64,000 bases of DNA from contig JAZUKV010000021.1 in the NCBI GenBank assembly GCA_045643465.1, positions 118,639 to 182,638 of the forward strand, given 5' to 3'. The notes below the pieces were generated by a model, which saw only the letters and a program-made list of their open reading frames with translations, did no database searches and was not told where the DNA came from. Source of the stretch: CAG-492 sp045643465 (GTDB lineage Bacteria; Bacillota; Clostridia; TANB77; CAG-508). The position numbers and the translations under genes were made by a program. The number at the start of each line of letters is the position of its first letter. Position 1 is the stretch's first letter. This document shows, piece by piece, positions 43,718 to 53,597 of this stretch.

Positions 43718-46453
43718 ATGAGTAAATTACTATTAATAGACGGTAACAGTATTTTAAATAGAGCATTTTATGGAATTATGAGTAGCAAAATGTTGATGAC
43801 TAGTGATGGGACATATACTAACGCGGTATATGGTTTTTTATCTATTATGTTCAAAGTTCAAGATGATTTGAATCCAGATTATATGGCTATTGCATTTGAT
43901 TTAAAAGCACCAACAGCAAGACATAACATGTATGAAGGGTATAAGGCAAATCGTAAGGGGATGCCAAATGAATTGGCTGCACAGATGCCAATAATAAAAG
44001 ATGTTTTAACAAAAATGAATATTTCAATTATAGAAAGAGCTGGATATGAAGGTGATGATATTTTAGGAACTTTTGCAAGAATTGGAGAGCAAGCAGGGTT
44101 TGATGTTACAATTCTTTCTGGAGATAGAGATACTTTTCAGTTAGCAACTAAAAAAGTTACAATTCGTATTCCAAGAACTAAAGCAGGAAAAACAGAGGAA
44201 GAATTTTTTGATGAAGATAAAGTTATTGAAACATATAATGTAGTTCCAAAACAATTAATAGAAGTAAAAGGTCTTATGGGGGACACTTCTGATAATATTC
44301 CAGGAGTTCCTGGAGTTGGAGAAAAAACTGCATATAAGTTAATTGCAGAGTATAAATCTGTTGATAATTTGTATGAGTTATTAGAAAATGATGAAGCTCC
44401 AACAATAAAAGGAAAACTAAGAGAAAATTTATCTCAAAATAAAGAGCTTGCTTTACTTTCAAGAGAGCTTGGCAGAATTAATGTAGAAGTTCCTTTAGAC
44501 GATATTTCTATTGAAGATTTAAAAGTTAAGGAATGGAATAAAAAAGAAGTTTATGAGATATTCAAAGAGCTTAAATTTAAAAGATTTATAGAAAGATTTA
44601 ATTTAGAAGGCGAAATTGGAGAAAATGAATCCCCAAAAGAGCTAACTGATTTATTTAAATTAGAAGAGCTAACTTGTAATGATTCAAAAGTAGATGATGT
44701 AGTAAATTCTATAAAAGCTCAAAAAGATATTATATTTTATTTATACAAAACAGATGATAATTCTAGTGAAAATATTATCAAAAAGAAAATAAAATCAATT
44801 GCAATTTTTGATAAAGAAAATAAAACTGTTTATTATTTGAAAGTAAATAATGAAAATTTTGTTAAGTATTTTAAAGACATTTTTGAAAATCCAAAAATAA
44901 AAAAATATGGTTATAAATTAAATGAAGATTATGTTATGCTTTTAGAGCTAGGAATTAAAGCTTCTAATATATTTTATGATGCAGAGCTTGCAGCTTATGT
45001 TATAAATCCAACCAATAAATATACATTAAATGACTTAGCAATGGAATATTTAGGTATAGATATAAATGAATTTGTAGAAAAACAAAATGAGAATAAGAAT
45101 CAAGTATCAGGGCAATTGAACTTTTTTGATCAAGCACTAGAAAACGATAATGAAAAATATGAAATAGCTATGAATTCATATGTAATTGGAAAATTATATA
45201 ATCCAATTTTAAAAAAGCTGGAAGAATATAATAGTGTAGAATTGTTTAATAATATAGAAATGCCATTATTGGAAGTATTAGCACAAATGCAATTTAATGG
45301 AATGTTAGCAGATAAAGAAGAGCTTATAAATATTGGAGAAACTTTAAAACAAAGACTAGATGTGTTAACTTCTGAAATATATGAATTAGCAGGAGAAGAG
45401 TTTAACATAAATTCAACAAAGCAATTGGGAGTAATTTTATTTGAAAAATTAAAATTACCAGTTATAAAGAAAACAAAAACAGGATATTCAACAGATGTGG
45501 ATATTTTAGAGAAATTAAAGCCACATCATCCAGTGATAGAAAAGATATTAGAGTATAGAACTTTAATGAAATTGAATTCAACTTATGTTGAAGGAATGCT
45601 TCCATATATTAATAAAAAAACAGGAAGAATTCATTCATATTTCCATCAAACAATTACAGCTACAGGAAGAATAAGTAGCACGGAGCCTAACTTACAAAAT
45701 ATTCCTACAAGATTTGATTTAGGAAAACAACTAAGAAAAGTTTTTAAACCAGCTGAAGGATACGTGTATATTGATGCAGATTATTCTCAAATTGAGTTAA
45801 GAGTTTTAGCACATATTTCTCAAGATGAAAATATGATGCATGCTTTCTTAAATGGTGAAGATATTCATAAGCAAGCAGCTTCTAAGGTATTAGGAATTCC
45901 TCTTGAGGAAGTTACAAAAGAGCAAAGAAGCTCTGCAAAAGCTGTAAACTTTGGAATTGTTTATGGTATTAGTGATTTTGGTTTAGCTGATCAACTTGGA
46001 ATATCTAGAAAAGAAGCAAAAAATTATATTGAGCAGTATTTAGAGAAATATAGTGGAATAGATAAATTTATGAAAGATATAGTTGAAAAGGCTAAAGCAG
46101 ATACATATGTTGAAACTTTATTTCATAGAAGAAGATATATTCCAGAGCTAAGTTCAAATAATTTTATGGTTAGACAATTTGGGGCTAGAGCTGCAATGAA
46201 TACACCAATTCAGGGAACTGCTGCAGATATAATGAAAATTGCTATGGTTAATATGTATAAAGCTCTAAATGAGCAAAAATTGGATGCTAAAATAGTTTTA
46301 CAAGTACATGATGAATTGATGATTGAATGTAAGAAGGATCAGTCAGAAGAAGTTCAAAAGCTTCTTAAAGAGTGCATGGAAGGAGCCATCAAATTATCAA
46401 TACCACTAGAAGTTGAGACATCTGAAGCAGAAAATTGGTATGATGCAAAATAA
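43718..46453 (+). CDS. polA: DNA polymerase I
   Basis: 911 residues, three domains. Residues about 1-295 form the 5'-3' exonuclease (LLIDGNSILNRAFYG, GYEGDDILGT, GDRDTFQL, GDTSDNIPGVPGVGEKTA). Residues about 310-490 are a 3'-5' exonuclease fold lacking the catalytic DxE in the first motif (reads IIFYLYK), as in Bacillus Pol I, so proofreading is probably absent. Residues about 500-911 are the polymerase: DADYSQIELRVLAH (motif A), KAVNFGIVYGISDFGL (motif B), QVHDELMIE (motif C). It fills gaps and removes primers. ATG with GAAAGGA upstream. Confidence 0.97.
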   Translation: MSKLLLIDGNSILNRAFYGIMSSKMLMTSDGTYTNAVYGFLSIMFKVQDDLNPDYMAIAFDLKAPTARHNMYEGYKANRKGMPNELAAQMPIIKDVLTKMNISIIERAGYEGDDILGTFARIGEQAGFDVTILSGDRDTFQLATKKVTIRIPRTKAGKTEEEFFDEDKVIETYNVVPKQLIEVKGLMGDTSDNIPGVPGVGEKTAYKLIAEYKSVDNLYELLENDEAPTIKGKLRENLSQNKELALLSRELGRINVEVPLDDISIEDLKVKEWNKKEVYEIFKELKFKRFIERFNLEGEIGENESPKELTDLFKLEELTCNDSKVDDVVNSIKAQKDIIFYLYKTDDNSSENIIKKKIKSIAIFDKENKTVYYLKVNNENFVKYFKDIFENPKIKKYGYKLNEDYVMLLELGIKASNIFYDAELAAYVINPTNKYTLNDLAMEYLGIDINEFVEKQNENKNQVSGQLNFFDQALENDNEKYEIAMNSYVIGKLYNPILKKLEEYNSVELFNNIEMPLLEVLAQMQFNGMLADKEELINIGETLKQRLDVLTSEIYELAGEEFNINSTKQLGVILFEKLKLPVIKKTKTGYSTDVDILEKLKPHHPVIEKILEYRTLMKLNSTYVEGMLPYINKKTGRIHSYFHQTITATGRISSTEPNLQNIPTRFDLGKQLRKVFKPAEGYVYIDADYSQIELRVLAHISQDENMMHAFLNGEDIHKQAASKVLGIPLEEVTKEQRSSAKAVNFGIVYGISDFGLADQLGISRKEAKNYIEQYLEKYSGIDKFMKDIVEKAKADTYVETLFHRRRYIPELSSNNFMVRQFGARAAMNTPIQGTAADIMKIAMVNMYKALNEQKLDAKIVLQVHDELMIECKKDQSEEVQKLLKECMEGAIKLSIPLEVETSEAENWYDAK

Positions 46454-46482
46454 ATTTTATACAAAAGAAAGGAAGATGATGG

Positions 46483-47049
46483 ATGTCGAAATCCTCTAAG
46501 TTTTTAATTACATGTATTGCTATATTATTAATTATTTATTTTGTTGGAATTAAGATATTAGATATACCAACTAAAATAATGAAACAGATATATCCTAAAA
46601 CATATTCTGAATATGTTGAAAAATATTCTAAAGAATATGGTGTGGATCCATTACTTGTTTTTGCAGTAATAAAAGCGGAGAGCAATTTTGATGATAAAGT
46701 AGTTTCTTCAAGTAAAGCCAGAGGGTTGATGCAACTAATGGATTCTACTGCTAGTGAAATTGCTGAAGATGTGATGCCTGATGAAGATTATAATTGTGTA
46801 ATGTTATTTAATCCTGAAATAAATATTAAAATTGGTACGAAGTATTTAGCAGATTTGCTCCAAAAGTATGGTAACTATTATGTTGCAACTGCTGCATATA
46901 ATGCAGGTATTGGGACTGTGGATAGATGGATTGCTGATGGAGTTATAAAATCAGATGGTTCAGATATAGAAAATATTCCTTATAAGGAAACTAATAATTA
47001 TGTTAGAAAAATTGTAAGAGATTATGGAATTTACGAAAAATTGTATTAA
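46483..47049 (+). CDS. Membrane-anchored lytic transglycosylase (SLT)
   Basis: 188 residues. N-terminal helix (about 7-25), then the goose-lysozyme-like SLT domain: catalytic E66 in VIKAESNF, SSKARGLMQLM, NINIKIGTKYL, and AAYNAGIGTVDRWI. It cleaves peptidoglycan with 1,6-anhydro product. In Firmicutes such genes often sit beside polA, as here, 29 bases downstream; the link has no known mechanism. Confidence 0.93.
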   Translation: MSKSSKFLITCIAILLIIYFVGIKILDIPTKIMKQIYPKTYSEYVEKYSKEYGVDPLLVFAVIKAESNFDDKVVSSSKARGLMQLMDSTASEIAEDVMPDEDYNCVMLFNPEINIKIGTKYLADLLQKYGNYYVATAAYNAGIGTVDRWIADGVIKSDGSDIENIPYKETNNYVRKIVRDYGIYEKLY

Positions 47050-47056
47050 ATGAGAT

Positions 47057-47093
47057 AAAAATAGTGTTAGATATTTTTCTAGCACTATTTTTA
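47057..47093 (+). terminator. Terminator of the polA/transglycosylase operon
   Basis: Stem of 14 bp with one G-U (about 47057-47070 with 47079-47092), 8-base loop, T run. Confidence 0.88.
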
Positions 47094-47191
47094 TGTATAA
47101 ATTTAAATAAAAATACGGAATTATGTATTGTAGATTATTTACAAATAGTGGGATTTATGAAATAATAGGGGAAAAGTTTGGGTGGGGAAAA

Positions 47192-48286
47192 ATGAAAAAA
47201 ATATTATTTGCAGCATATTCATTAGATGTTGGTGGAATAGAAACAGCATTAGTAACTTTATTAAATTATTTAGCGGAAAAGGATTATGATATAACTTTAG
47301 TATTAGAAAAAAAACAAGGGATTTTTTTGAACGATATAAATAGCAAAATTAAAATTATAGAATATAAGCCATCATATAATAAAATAAAAATATTGGCTAA
47401 AATGCGAAATGCGCTAAATAGAATCAGCTTTTCTTTCAGATATAAAGATAAGTTTGATTTTTCATGTTCATATGCAACATATTCATTAGCATGTTCTTTT
47501 ATAGCAAGAACGGCATCTAAAAATAATGCACTATGGGTACATAATAATTATTTGAAATTTTTTAATGATAATGAGGAAGAATACACAAATTTTTTCTCAA
47601 AACTAAATGTGAAGTTATTTAAGAAAATAATTTTTGTTTCAGAAGAATCAAAATTAGATTTTGATAAAAGATTTAACAATTTAAAAAATAAATCAGAAGT
47701 TTGCAATAATTTAATAGACTATAAAAAAGTGATACAAAAAGCAAATGAAACAATAGAATATGATAAAAAGAGCGAAGAAATAATATTTGTAAATATTGGA
47801 AGACATGATGAAAAACAAAAAAAATTATCAAGATTAATTGAAGCTTCAGAAAAATTAAATAAAGAGGGATATAATTTTAAGGTTTGGTTAGTTGGAAGCG
47901 GAGAAGATAATGGATTATACAAAAAAATGGTAACAGATAAAAATTTACAAGAAAAAGTAATTTTTATTGGAAGTAAAAAAAATCCATATCCATATTATAA
48001 GATGGGAGACTGTGTTATTTTAACATCTGATTTTGAAGGATATCCTGTTGCTTATATAGAGGCATTAACTCTAAATAAAACTATAATAACAACAGATGTT
48101 TCAGATAGCAAAAAAGATATTGACGGGAAATATGGATATGTATGTGCAAAAGATATAAATGATATATATGATAAAATGAAATTATTTATTGAAAAAGGAT
48201 ATAATGATTACCAAAAATTCGAACCAGAGAATTTCAATAAAGAAATAATTAATAAAGTAGAAAAATTAATAAATGGGGAAGATTAA
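47192..48286 (+). CDS. Family 4 glycosyltransferase
   Basis: 364 residues, GT-B fold. N-terminal ILFAAYSLDVGGIETALVTLLNYL (glycine-rich acceptor loop) and a C-terminal donor site: FVNIGRHDEKQKKLSRLIEA, WLVGSGEDNG, VIFIGSKKNPYPYYKMGDCVILTSDFEGYPVAYIEAL (E-x7-E). The ATG at 47192 is preferred, because an ORF 69 bases longer adds an N-terminus not seen in the family; GTGGGG lies upstream. First gene of the glycan cluster, with its promoter probably in 47094-47190. Confidence 0.88.
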   Translation: MKKILFAAYSLDVGGIETALVTLLNYLAEKDYDITLVLEKKQGIFLNDINSKIKIIEYKPSYNKIKILAKMRNALNRISFSFRYKDKFDFSCSYATYSLACSFIARTASKNNALWVHNNYLKFFNDNEEEYTNFFSKLNVKLFKKIIFVSEESKLDFDKRFNNLKNKSEVCNNLIDYKKVIQKANETIEYDKKSEEIIFVNIGRHDEKQKKLSRLIEASEKLNKEGYNFKVWLVGSGEDNGLYKKMVTDKNLQEKVIFIGSKKNPYPYYKMGDCVILTSDFEGYPVAYIEALTLNKTIITTDVSDSKKDIDGKYGYVCAKDINDIYDKMKLFIEKGYNDYQKFEPENFNKEIINKVEKLINGED

Positions 48287-49230
48287 TGAAATTAGTTAGT
48301 ATAATAATTCCAATATATAATGTGGAAAAATATTTGCAAAAATGTTTAGAATCAGTAGCTAAACAAACATATAAAAATGTAGAAATAATTTTAGTAAATG
48401 ACGGATCAACTGATGGTTCAGAGTATATAGCGCAAAGATTTATGGCAAAATATTCTAATATTAAGTATTTCAAAAAAGAAAATGGCGGATTATCAGATGC
48501 TAGAAATTTTGGAGTGCAACAAGCAACAGGAGATTATATATGTTTTGTTGATTCTGATGATTATGTTAGTGAAAGTTTATTATCAGATTTACAAAAATAT
48601 ATGGAAGAAGATTATGATTTAATAAAATTCAAATTAATAACAGTTGATAAGGATTATAATAGAATTGAAAATTATCCGGGTCCAATATTTGAGAATAAAA
48701 CAGGAGAAGAGGCTTTTAATATATTATATAGTCAAGATACAATGCTTCAGCCAGCTTGGTTATACTTATATAAAAAGTCATTTTGGGATGAAAATAATTT
48801 TGAATATCCAGTAGGAAAAGTGCATGAAGATTTTGCAAGAACAGCATTAATTATGTTAAAAGCTCAAAAAGTTGTTTCAACAGGAGTATATGGATATTTT
48901 TATTATCAGTCTACAACAAGTATAACTAGAGGAACGAATCAATCAAAAAATATGCAAAAAGCCATGGATATGTTAGATCATTATGATTATATGATAAAAG
49001 AAATTGAAAAATATGATGTTTCTGATTTAACAAAAGAAAATTTGAAAATATATTATTCAAATTGTTTAATATTAAAAACAATTGAGCTAAAAGATGACTA
49101 TAAAAAAGCATATATAGACGCATTAAAGAAAAAGAAAATATTTGATAATATTAAAGCAAGAAATTTAAAACAATTAATAAAAAAGGTAATTTTAAAAATC
49201 AATATTAATTGGTATTTAAAATTGAGATAA
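48286..49230 (+). CDS. Family 2 glycosyltransferase
   Basis: 314 residues, GT-A fold: VSIIIPIYNVEKYLQKCLES, ILVNDGSTDGS, GGLSDARNFG, and the metal-binding DSDD motif (FVDSDDYV). No membrane anchor. It overlaps the previous gene by one base (TAATG). Sugar and acceptor unknown. Confidence 0.92.
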   Translation: MKLVSIIIPIYNVEKYLQKCLESVAKQTYKNVEIILVNDGSTDGSEYIAQRFMAKYSNIKYFKKENGGLSDARNFGVQQATGDYICFVDSDDYVSESLLSDLQKYMEEDYDLIKFKLITVDKDYNRIENYPGPIFENKTGEEAFNILYSQDTMLQPAWLYLYKKSFWDENNFEYPVGKVHEDFARTALIMLKAQKVVSTGVYGYFYYQSTTSITRGTNQSKNMQKAMDMLDHYDYMIKEIEKYDVSDLTKENLKIYYSNCLILKTIELKDDYKKAYIDALKKKKIFDNIKARNLKQLIKKVILKININWYLKLR

Positions 49231-49275
49231 AACTAAGGAAGGAGAGCTCTTAGATATTACTAGAGCAATAATATA

Positions 49276-50235
49276 ATGCCAAAAGTTAGTGTAGTAGTTC
49301 CAGTATATAATGTGGAAAAATATTTGAATAAATGTTTAGATTCATTAGTTAATCAGACATTACAAGATATAGAGCTAATTTTAGTAAATGATGGTTCAAC
49401 AGATGGCTCTAAGTACATATTAAAAGAGTACGAATCAAAGTATCCTGAAAAAATTAAATATTTAGAAAAAGAAAATGGTGGGCTTTCAGATGCAAGAAAT
49501 TTTGGAATCCCATATGCAACAGGGGAATATATTGCATTTTTAGATTCTGATGATTATGTGGAATTAGATATATATGAAAAAATGTATAAAAAAGCTAAAG
49601 AGCAAGATTATGATATGGTAGAATGCGATTTTATTTGGGAATATCCAGATAAAAAAATAATAGATACCGGATTAATATATGATAACAAAATTGATATGTT
49701 TAAATATGCTAGAGTAGTAGCATGGAATAAATTAATAAAAAGAGCACTATTGCAAAAGTATAATATAGAATATCCAAAAGGATTGAGATACGAGGATGTT
49801 GAGTTTTTTTATAAAATGCTACCTTTTTATGAAAAAGTAGGATTTGTGAAGGAACCATTAATTCATTATATTCAAAGAAGCTCTTCAATATCAAATGTAC
49901 AGAATGAAAGAAACAAAGAAATATTTAATGTTCTTGAAGATGTAATAGAATATTATAAAGAAAAAAATTTATTTGAAGAGTATAAGGAAGTAATCGAATA
50001 TACATATGCTAGAATATTGCTATGTAGTTCATTATTAAGAATAGTAAAAATAAAAGATAAAACAATTAGAAATAAACTAATTGAAGAAACATGGAATAAT
50101 TTAAATACTAAATTTCCTAGATGGAAGAAAAATCCAATATTAAAAAAAGAAAAAAGTGGAAAAGGTATTTATATGAAGACTGTTAATAAAGTCACATATA
50201 AATTTTATTGTTTTGTATTTAAACTAAAGAAGTAA
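49276..50235 (+). CDS. Family 2 glycosyltransferase
   Basis: 319 residues, close paralogue of the preceding one: VSVVVPVYNVEKYLNKCLDS, LVNDGSTDGS, GGLSDARNFG, FLDSDDYV. The two probably arose by tandem duplication and diverged in the C-terminal half. The ribosome site GGAAGGAG lies 31 bases before the ATG, an unusual distance, with a small hairpin in between. The product acts in the cytoplasm on a lipid-linked glycan. Confidence 0.92.
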   Translation: MPKVSVVVPVYNVEKYLNKCLDSLVNQTLQDIELILVNDGSTDGSKYILKEYESKYPEKIKYLEKENGGLSDARNFGIPYATGEYIAFLDSDDYVELDIYEKMYKKAKEQDYDMVECDFIWEYPDKKIIDTGLIYDNKIDMFKYARVVAWNKLIKRALLQKYNIEYPKGLRYEDVEFFYKMLPFYEKVGFVKEPLIHYIQRSSSISNVQNERNKEIFNVLEDVIEYYKEKNLFEEYKEVIEYTYARILLCSSLLRIVKIKDKTIRNKLIEETWNNLNTKFPRWKKNPILKKEKSGKGIYMKTVNKVTYKFYCFVFKLKK

Positions 50236-50238
50236 GAG

Positions 50239-51354
50239 GTGAGATCAATAAAAAAGAAAATTTTATTTGGAATAACTAGCTTAACTTTAGGTGGAGCGGA
50301 AAGAGTTTTAGTAGATACAACAAATAGATTATCAGAAATATATGATATAACTATTTTTTCAATTTATGATAATGGAGAGCTAAAAAAAGAGCTAAAACCT
50401 AATGTTAAATTTAAATCTTTATATAATTGTAGATATGATCAGTTATCTAAATTAGGAAAAATATGGAGTCCTATTAGAATTCTATTATTTAGTAAATTTA
50501 TTTATAATAAAAAAATAAAAGAAGATTATGATACTGAGATTTCTTTTTTAGAAGGTCCGATTACTAGATTGTTTAGCAATAAGAATAATTCTACAAAAAA
50601 GATAGCTTGGATACATAATGATATAAAAAAAGTTTTTGGTACAGGAATCAAATCAAAAATAAAAAAAATAATAGACAAAAAGATTTATTCAAGGTATAAT
50701 GACCTGGTTTTTGTTAGTAAAGATAATTTGGAAAGTTTTAAAAAGGTTTATGATGACTGCAATAATGAAAATTTGCATCTAATATACAATTATATTAATA
50801 AAGATTTGGTTTTAGAAAAAGCAAAATCTGATATATATTTAGGACAAACCATAGGACCAAAATTTGTAACTGTTTGCAGATTAGTAAATCAAAAAGCTAT
50901 TGATAGATTGATTAAAGTACATAGTAGATTAATAAAAGAAGGATATAAACACAATTTTTATATTATAGGTGATGGACCAGAAAAAGAAAATTTAAATCAG
51001 ATAATTAAATATGAAAATGTTGAAAATACCTTTCAATTATTAGGAAAAAAAGAAAATCCATATCCATATATTAAAAGTGCTGATTATTTTTGTTTATTAT
51101 CATATTTCGAAGGATATGGAATGGTATTAGAAGAAGCTAAAATTCTTGGAAAAAAAATTATAATAACAAATACAGCAGCAAGAGAAGCTATTGAAGATTA
51201 TGATAATAGTTTCATTTTTGAAAATAGTGAGGAAGAAATATATAATGGATTATTAAAAATAATCAAAAATGGAACTGAAAATATGTCAAATGAAAACTAT
51301 AGATATGATAATGAAGACAAAATTCAAAAGATTATAGATTTAGTAGGTGAGTAA
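50239..51354 (+). CDS. Family 4 glycosyltransferase
   Basis: 371 residues, GT-B: ILFGITSLTLGGAERVLVDTTNRL, IAWIHNDIKK, and a donor site with FVTVCRLVNQKAIDRLIKVH, FYIIGDGPEKENL, and CLLSYFEGYGMVLEEAKILGK (E-x7-E). The start is uncertain: GTG at 50239 lies within the ribosome site GAGGTGA, while an ATA at 50248 is at ideal spacing. Overlaps none; ends one base before the next gene. Confidence 0.9.
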   Translation: MRSIKKKILFGITSLTLGGAERVLVDTTNRLSEIYDITIFSIYDNGELKKELKPNVKFKSLYNCRYDQLSKLGKIWSPIRILLFSKFIYNKKIKEDYDTEISFLEGPITRLFSNKNNSTKKIAWIHNDIKKVFGTGIKSKIKKIIDKKIYSRYNDLVFVSKDNLESFKKVYDDCNNENLHLIYNYINKDLVLEKAKSDIYLGQTIGPKFVTVCRLVNQKAIDRLIKVHSRLIKEGYKHNFYIIGDGPEKENLNQIIKYENVENTFQLLGKKENPYPYIKSADYFCLLSYFEGYGMVLEEAKILGKKIIITNTAAREAIEDYDNSFIFENSEEEIYNGLLKIIKNGTENMSNENYRYDNEDKIQKIIDLVGE

Positions 51355-52239
51355 ATGAAAATTTCTATATTGACTGCAACTTATAATAGAGCAAAATATT
51401 TAAATAAATTATATGAAAGTATTGTAAATAATTTAAGTAATGATTATGAAGTTGAGTGGCTTATTATGGACGATGGTTCAAAAGATGAAACAGAAGAGGT
51501 TTGTAAAAATTTTGTGAACAAAGTGGGACTAGAAGTTAAATTTTTTAAACAAGAAAATCAAGGGAAAATGCAAGCTATCAATAACTTAGCTAAATATGTT
51601 ACAGGAGATTTTTGGATAGAATGTGATTCTGATGATTTTTTCGTACAAAATGCCTTGAAAATACTGATAAATAAGTGTAAAATATTGCAAGAAAATAATA
51701 ATTTATACGCAATAATTTTTCTTAAGAATGAAAACAAAGAAAAGTTAAGTGGAAATTTATTTCCATTTGAAAATAAAGATACTACTATGTTTGACTTATA
51801 TTTTAAGCACAGTGTTGAAGGTGAAAAAATAATTGTATTTAATTCTGAAATAAGAAAAAAATATAAGTACATAATAGAAGATGGTGAAAAATTTTGCACA
51901 GAAGCAAGATTGTACCACGAAATGGATTTAAGTTACAAAGTTTTATGCTTTAATGATATTTTAGTTGAAGGTGAATATCAAAATGATGGATATACTAAGA
52001 ATATTAAGAAAACATTTTTGGAGAATCCAAAAGGGTATTATGAATATTTTAAAGAAATACTTAAGTGTGATATGAAAGGCGTAAAATTTAAGAAAAGGTT
52101 ATATGTAATTAAACATTATATTTTGTTTTCAACAATTACTAAAAAGGGTTTTATGCTAAAGAATATATATAATTTAAATAACATAATAGTATATTTAGTA
52201 TTATACATACCAGGTAAATTAAAATCAAAGAAATTTTAA
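51355..52239 (+). CDS. Family 2 glycosyltransferase
   Basis: 294 residues, GT-A: ISILTATYNRAKYLNKLYES, WLIMDDGSKDETEE, QENQGKMQAINNLA, and the metal motif ECDSDDFF. The C-terminus is basic and shows no membrane helix. ATG follows the stop codon of the previous gene. Acceptor unknown; it resembles capsule and teichoic acid transferases. Confidence 0.9.
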   Translation: MKISILTATYNRAKYLNKLYESIVNNLSNDYEVEWLIMDDGSKDETEEVCKNFVNKVGLEVKFFKQENQGKMQAINNLAKYVTGDFWIECDSDDFFVQNALKILINKCKILQENNNLYAIIFLKNENKEKLSGNLFPFENKDTTMFDLYFKHSVEGEKIIVFNSEIRKKYKYIIEDGEKFCTEARLYHEMDLSYKVLCFNDILVEGEYQNDGYTKNIKKTFLENPKGYYEYFKEILKCDMKGVKFKKRLYVIKHYILFSTITKKGFMLKNIYNLNNIIVYLVLYIPGKLKSKKF

Positions 52240-52265
52240 TAGCATAACACATATAAAAGCTTGAT

Positions 52266-52293
52266 TTGACAAACAAAATTACTATGATATAAT
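52266..52293 (+). promoter_or_regulatory. Consensus promoter inside the glycan cluster
   Basis: TTGACA (52266-52271), 16-base spacer, TATAAT (52288-52293) with TGA immediately before it (extended -10). Both hexamers match the sigma-A consensus fully. It would drive the exporter half of the cluster. Confidence 0.85.
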
Positions 52294-52319
52294 TAAAAAA
52301 ATTTTAAGGAGTAAAGTAT

Positions 52320-53576
52320 ATGGAAAAAGAAGTAAAATATTTAATAATTGGTGCTGGAATATCAGGATTAACATTTGCTAATTATATTAAAGATAATTAT
52401 TTAATAATAGAAAAAGAAAATGAAGTAGGCGGGTATTGTAGAACTATAAAGCAAAATGGGTATTTATGGGATTATGCAGGACACTTTTTTCATTTTAAAA
52501 CAGAAGAAATGAAAAAATTGTTTGAAGAGAGCATGAAAGATGAAGAATTAATTCATCAAGTAAAAAACACAAAAATTTATTATGCAGATAAACTTGTAGA
52601 TTATCCATTTCAAACAAATATACACCAATTACCACAACAAGAATTTATTGATTGTTTGTACGATTTATATAATAAAGAAGAAAAAGAAAATTATAATAGT
52701 TTTTTAGATATGTTATATGGGAAGTTTGGAAAATCAATAGTGGAAAAATTTTTAAAACCATATAATGAAAAATTATATGCATGTGATTTGAATACACTAG
52801 ATAAAGACGCAATGGGAAGATTTTTTCCATATGCTAATATTAATCAAATTATAAATAATATGAAAGAATCAAATAATACATCATATAATAATACATTTTT
52901 ATATCCTAAAAATGGTGCAGGTAGCTTTTTAAATAAGTTATATGAAAATTTAGATAAAAATAAAATTAAATTGAATAGTGAAATATTGAAAATAAATTTA
53001 AATGAAAAGACTGTAATTACCAAAGAAAATGAAACAATAAAATATGAGTATTTAATTAATACAATTCCATTGAATAATTTCTTAGGATTAATCGATGGTA
53101 CAGATCAAATAAATAATAAATTATCATATAATAAAGTATTAGTATTTAATTTAGGATTCGAAAAAAAGTCAAAATTTAATGAACACTGGATTTATTTTCC
53201 ACAAAAAGATATAAATTTTTATAGAGTAGGCTTTTATGATAATATTTTACAATCAGACAAATTAAGTTTATATGTTGAAATTGGATATTCAAAAGATTCA
53301 AAAGTTGATATTGAAAATCAATTATCGCAAACAATTATGAATTTAAAGAAAGTAGGGATTGTTGAAGAAGATAATAAATTAGTTGACTACAGTACAATAA
53401 TAATGAGTCCAGCATATGTTCATATAAATAAGGAAACTAATGATGTATTAGAAGCATATAAAAAGGAATTAAATAGTAAAGATGTATATACAATAGGAAG
53501 ATATGGAGATTGGACATACTGTTCTATGGAAGATTGTATGATAAGTGCTAAAGAATTATCAGAAAAATTTAAATAA
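52320..53576 (+). CDS. UDP-galactopyranose mutase-like FAD oxidoreductase
   Basis: 418 residues. N-terminal FAD motif YLIIGAGISGLTFANYI and EKENEVGGYCRTI, then DYAGHFFHF. Late FAD-binding block YTIGRYGDWTYCSMEDCMISA. It belongs to the amine-oxidase-like Glf/protoporphyrinogen oxidase group; in glycan clusters these usually isomerise or oxidise a nucleotide sugar. Length is slightly above classical Glf (about 370). First gene under the consensus promoter, supplying a precursor for the downstream transferases. Confidence 0.8.
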   Translation: MEKEVKYLIIGAGISGLTFANYIKDNYLIIEKENEVGGYCRTIKQNGYLWDYAGHFFHFKTEEMKKLFEESMKDEELIHQVKNTKIYYADKLVDYPFQTNIHQLPQQEFIDCLYDLYNKEEKENYNSFLDMLYGKFGKSIVEKFLKPYNEKLYACDLNTLDKDAMGRFFPYANINQIINNMKESNNTSYNNTFLYPKNGAGSFLNKLYENLDKNKIKLNSEILKINLNEKTVITKENETIKYEYLINTIPLNNFLGLIDGTDQINNKLSYNKVLVFNLGFEKKSKFNEHWIYFPQKDINFYRVGFYDNILQSDKLSLYVEIGYSKDSKVDIENQLSQTIMNLKKVGIVEEDNKLVDYSTIIMSPAYVHINKETNDVLEAYKKELNSKDVYTIGRYGDWTYCSMEDCMISAKELSEKFK

Positions 53577-53597
53577 TTTTTCAAGGAAGGAAGTAAA

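Noticed and set aside
46483..46490. TGTCGAA at the start of the transglycosylase gene as a 0A box
   Set aside because: First base deviates, it is inside the coding start, and no promoter is near. The same applies to matches at 5037, 54956 and 59579.
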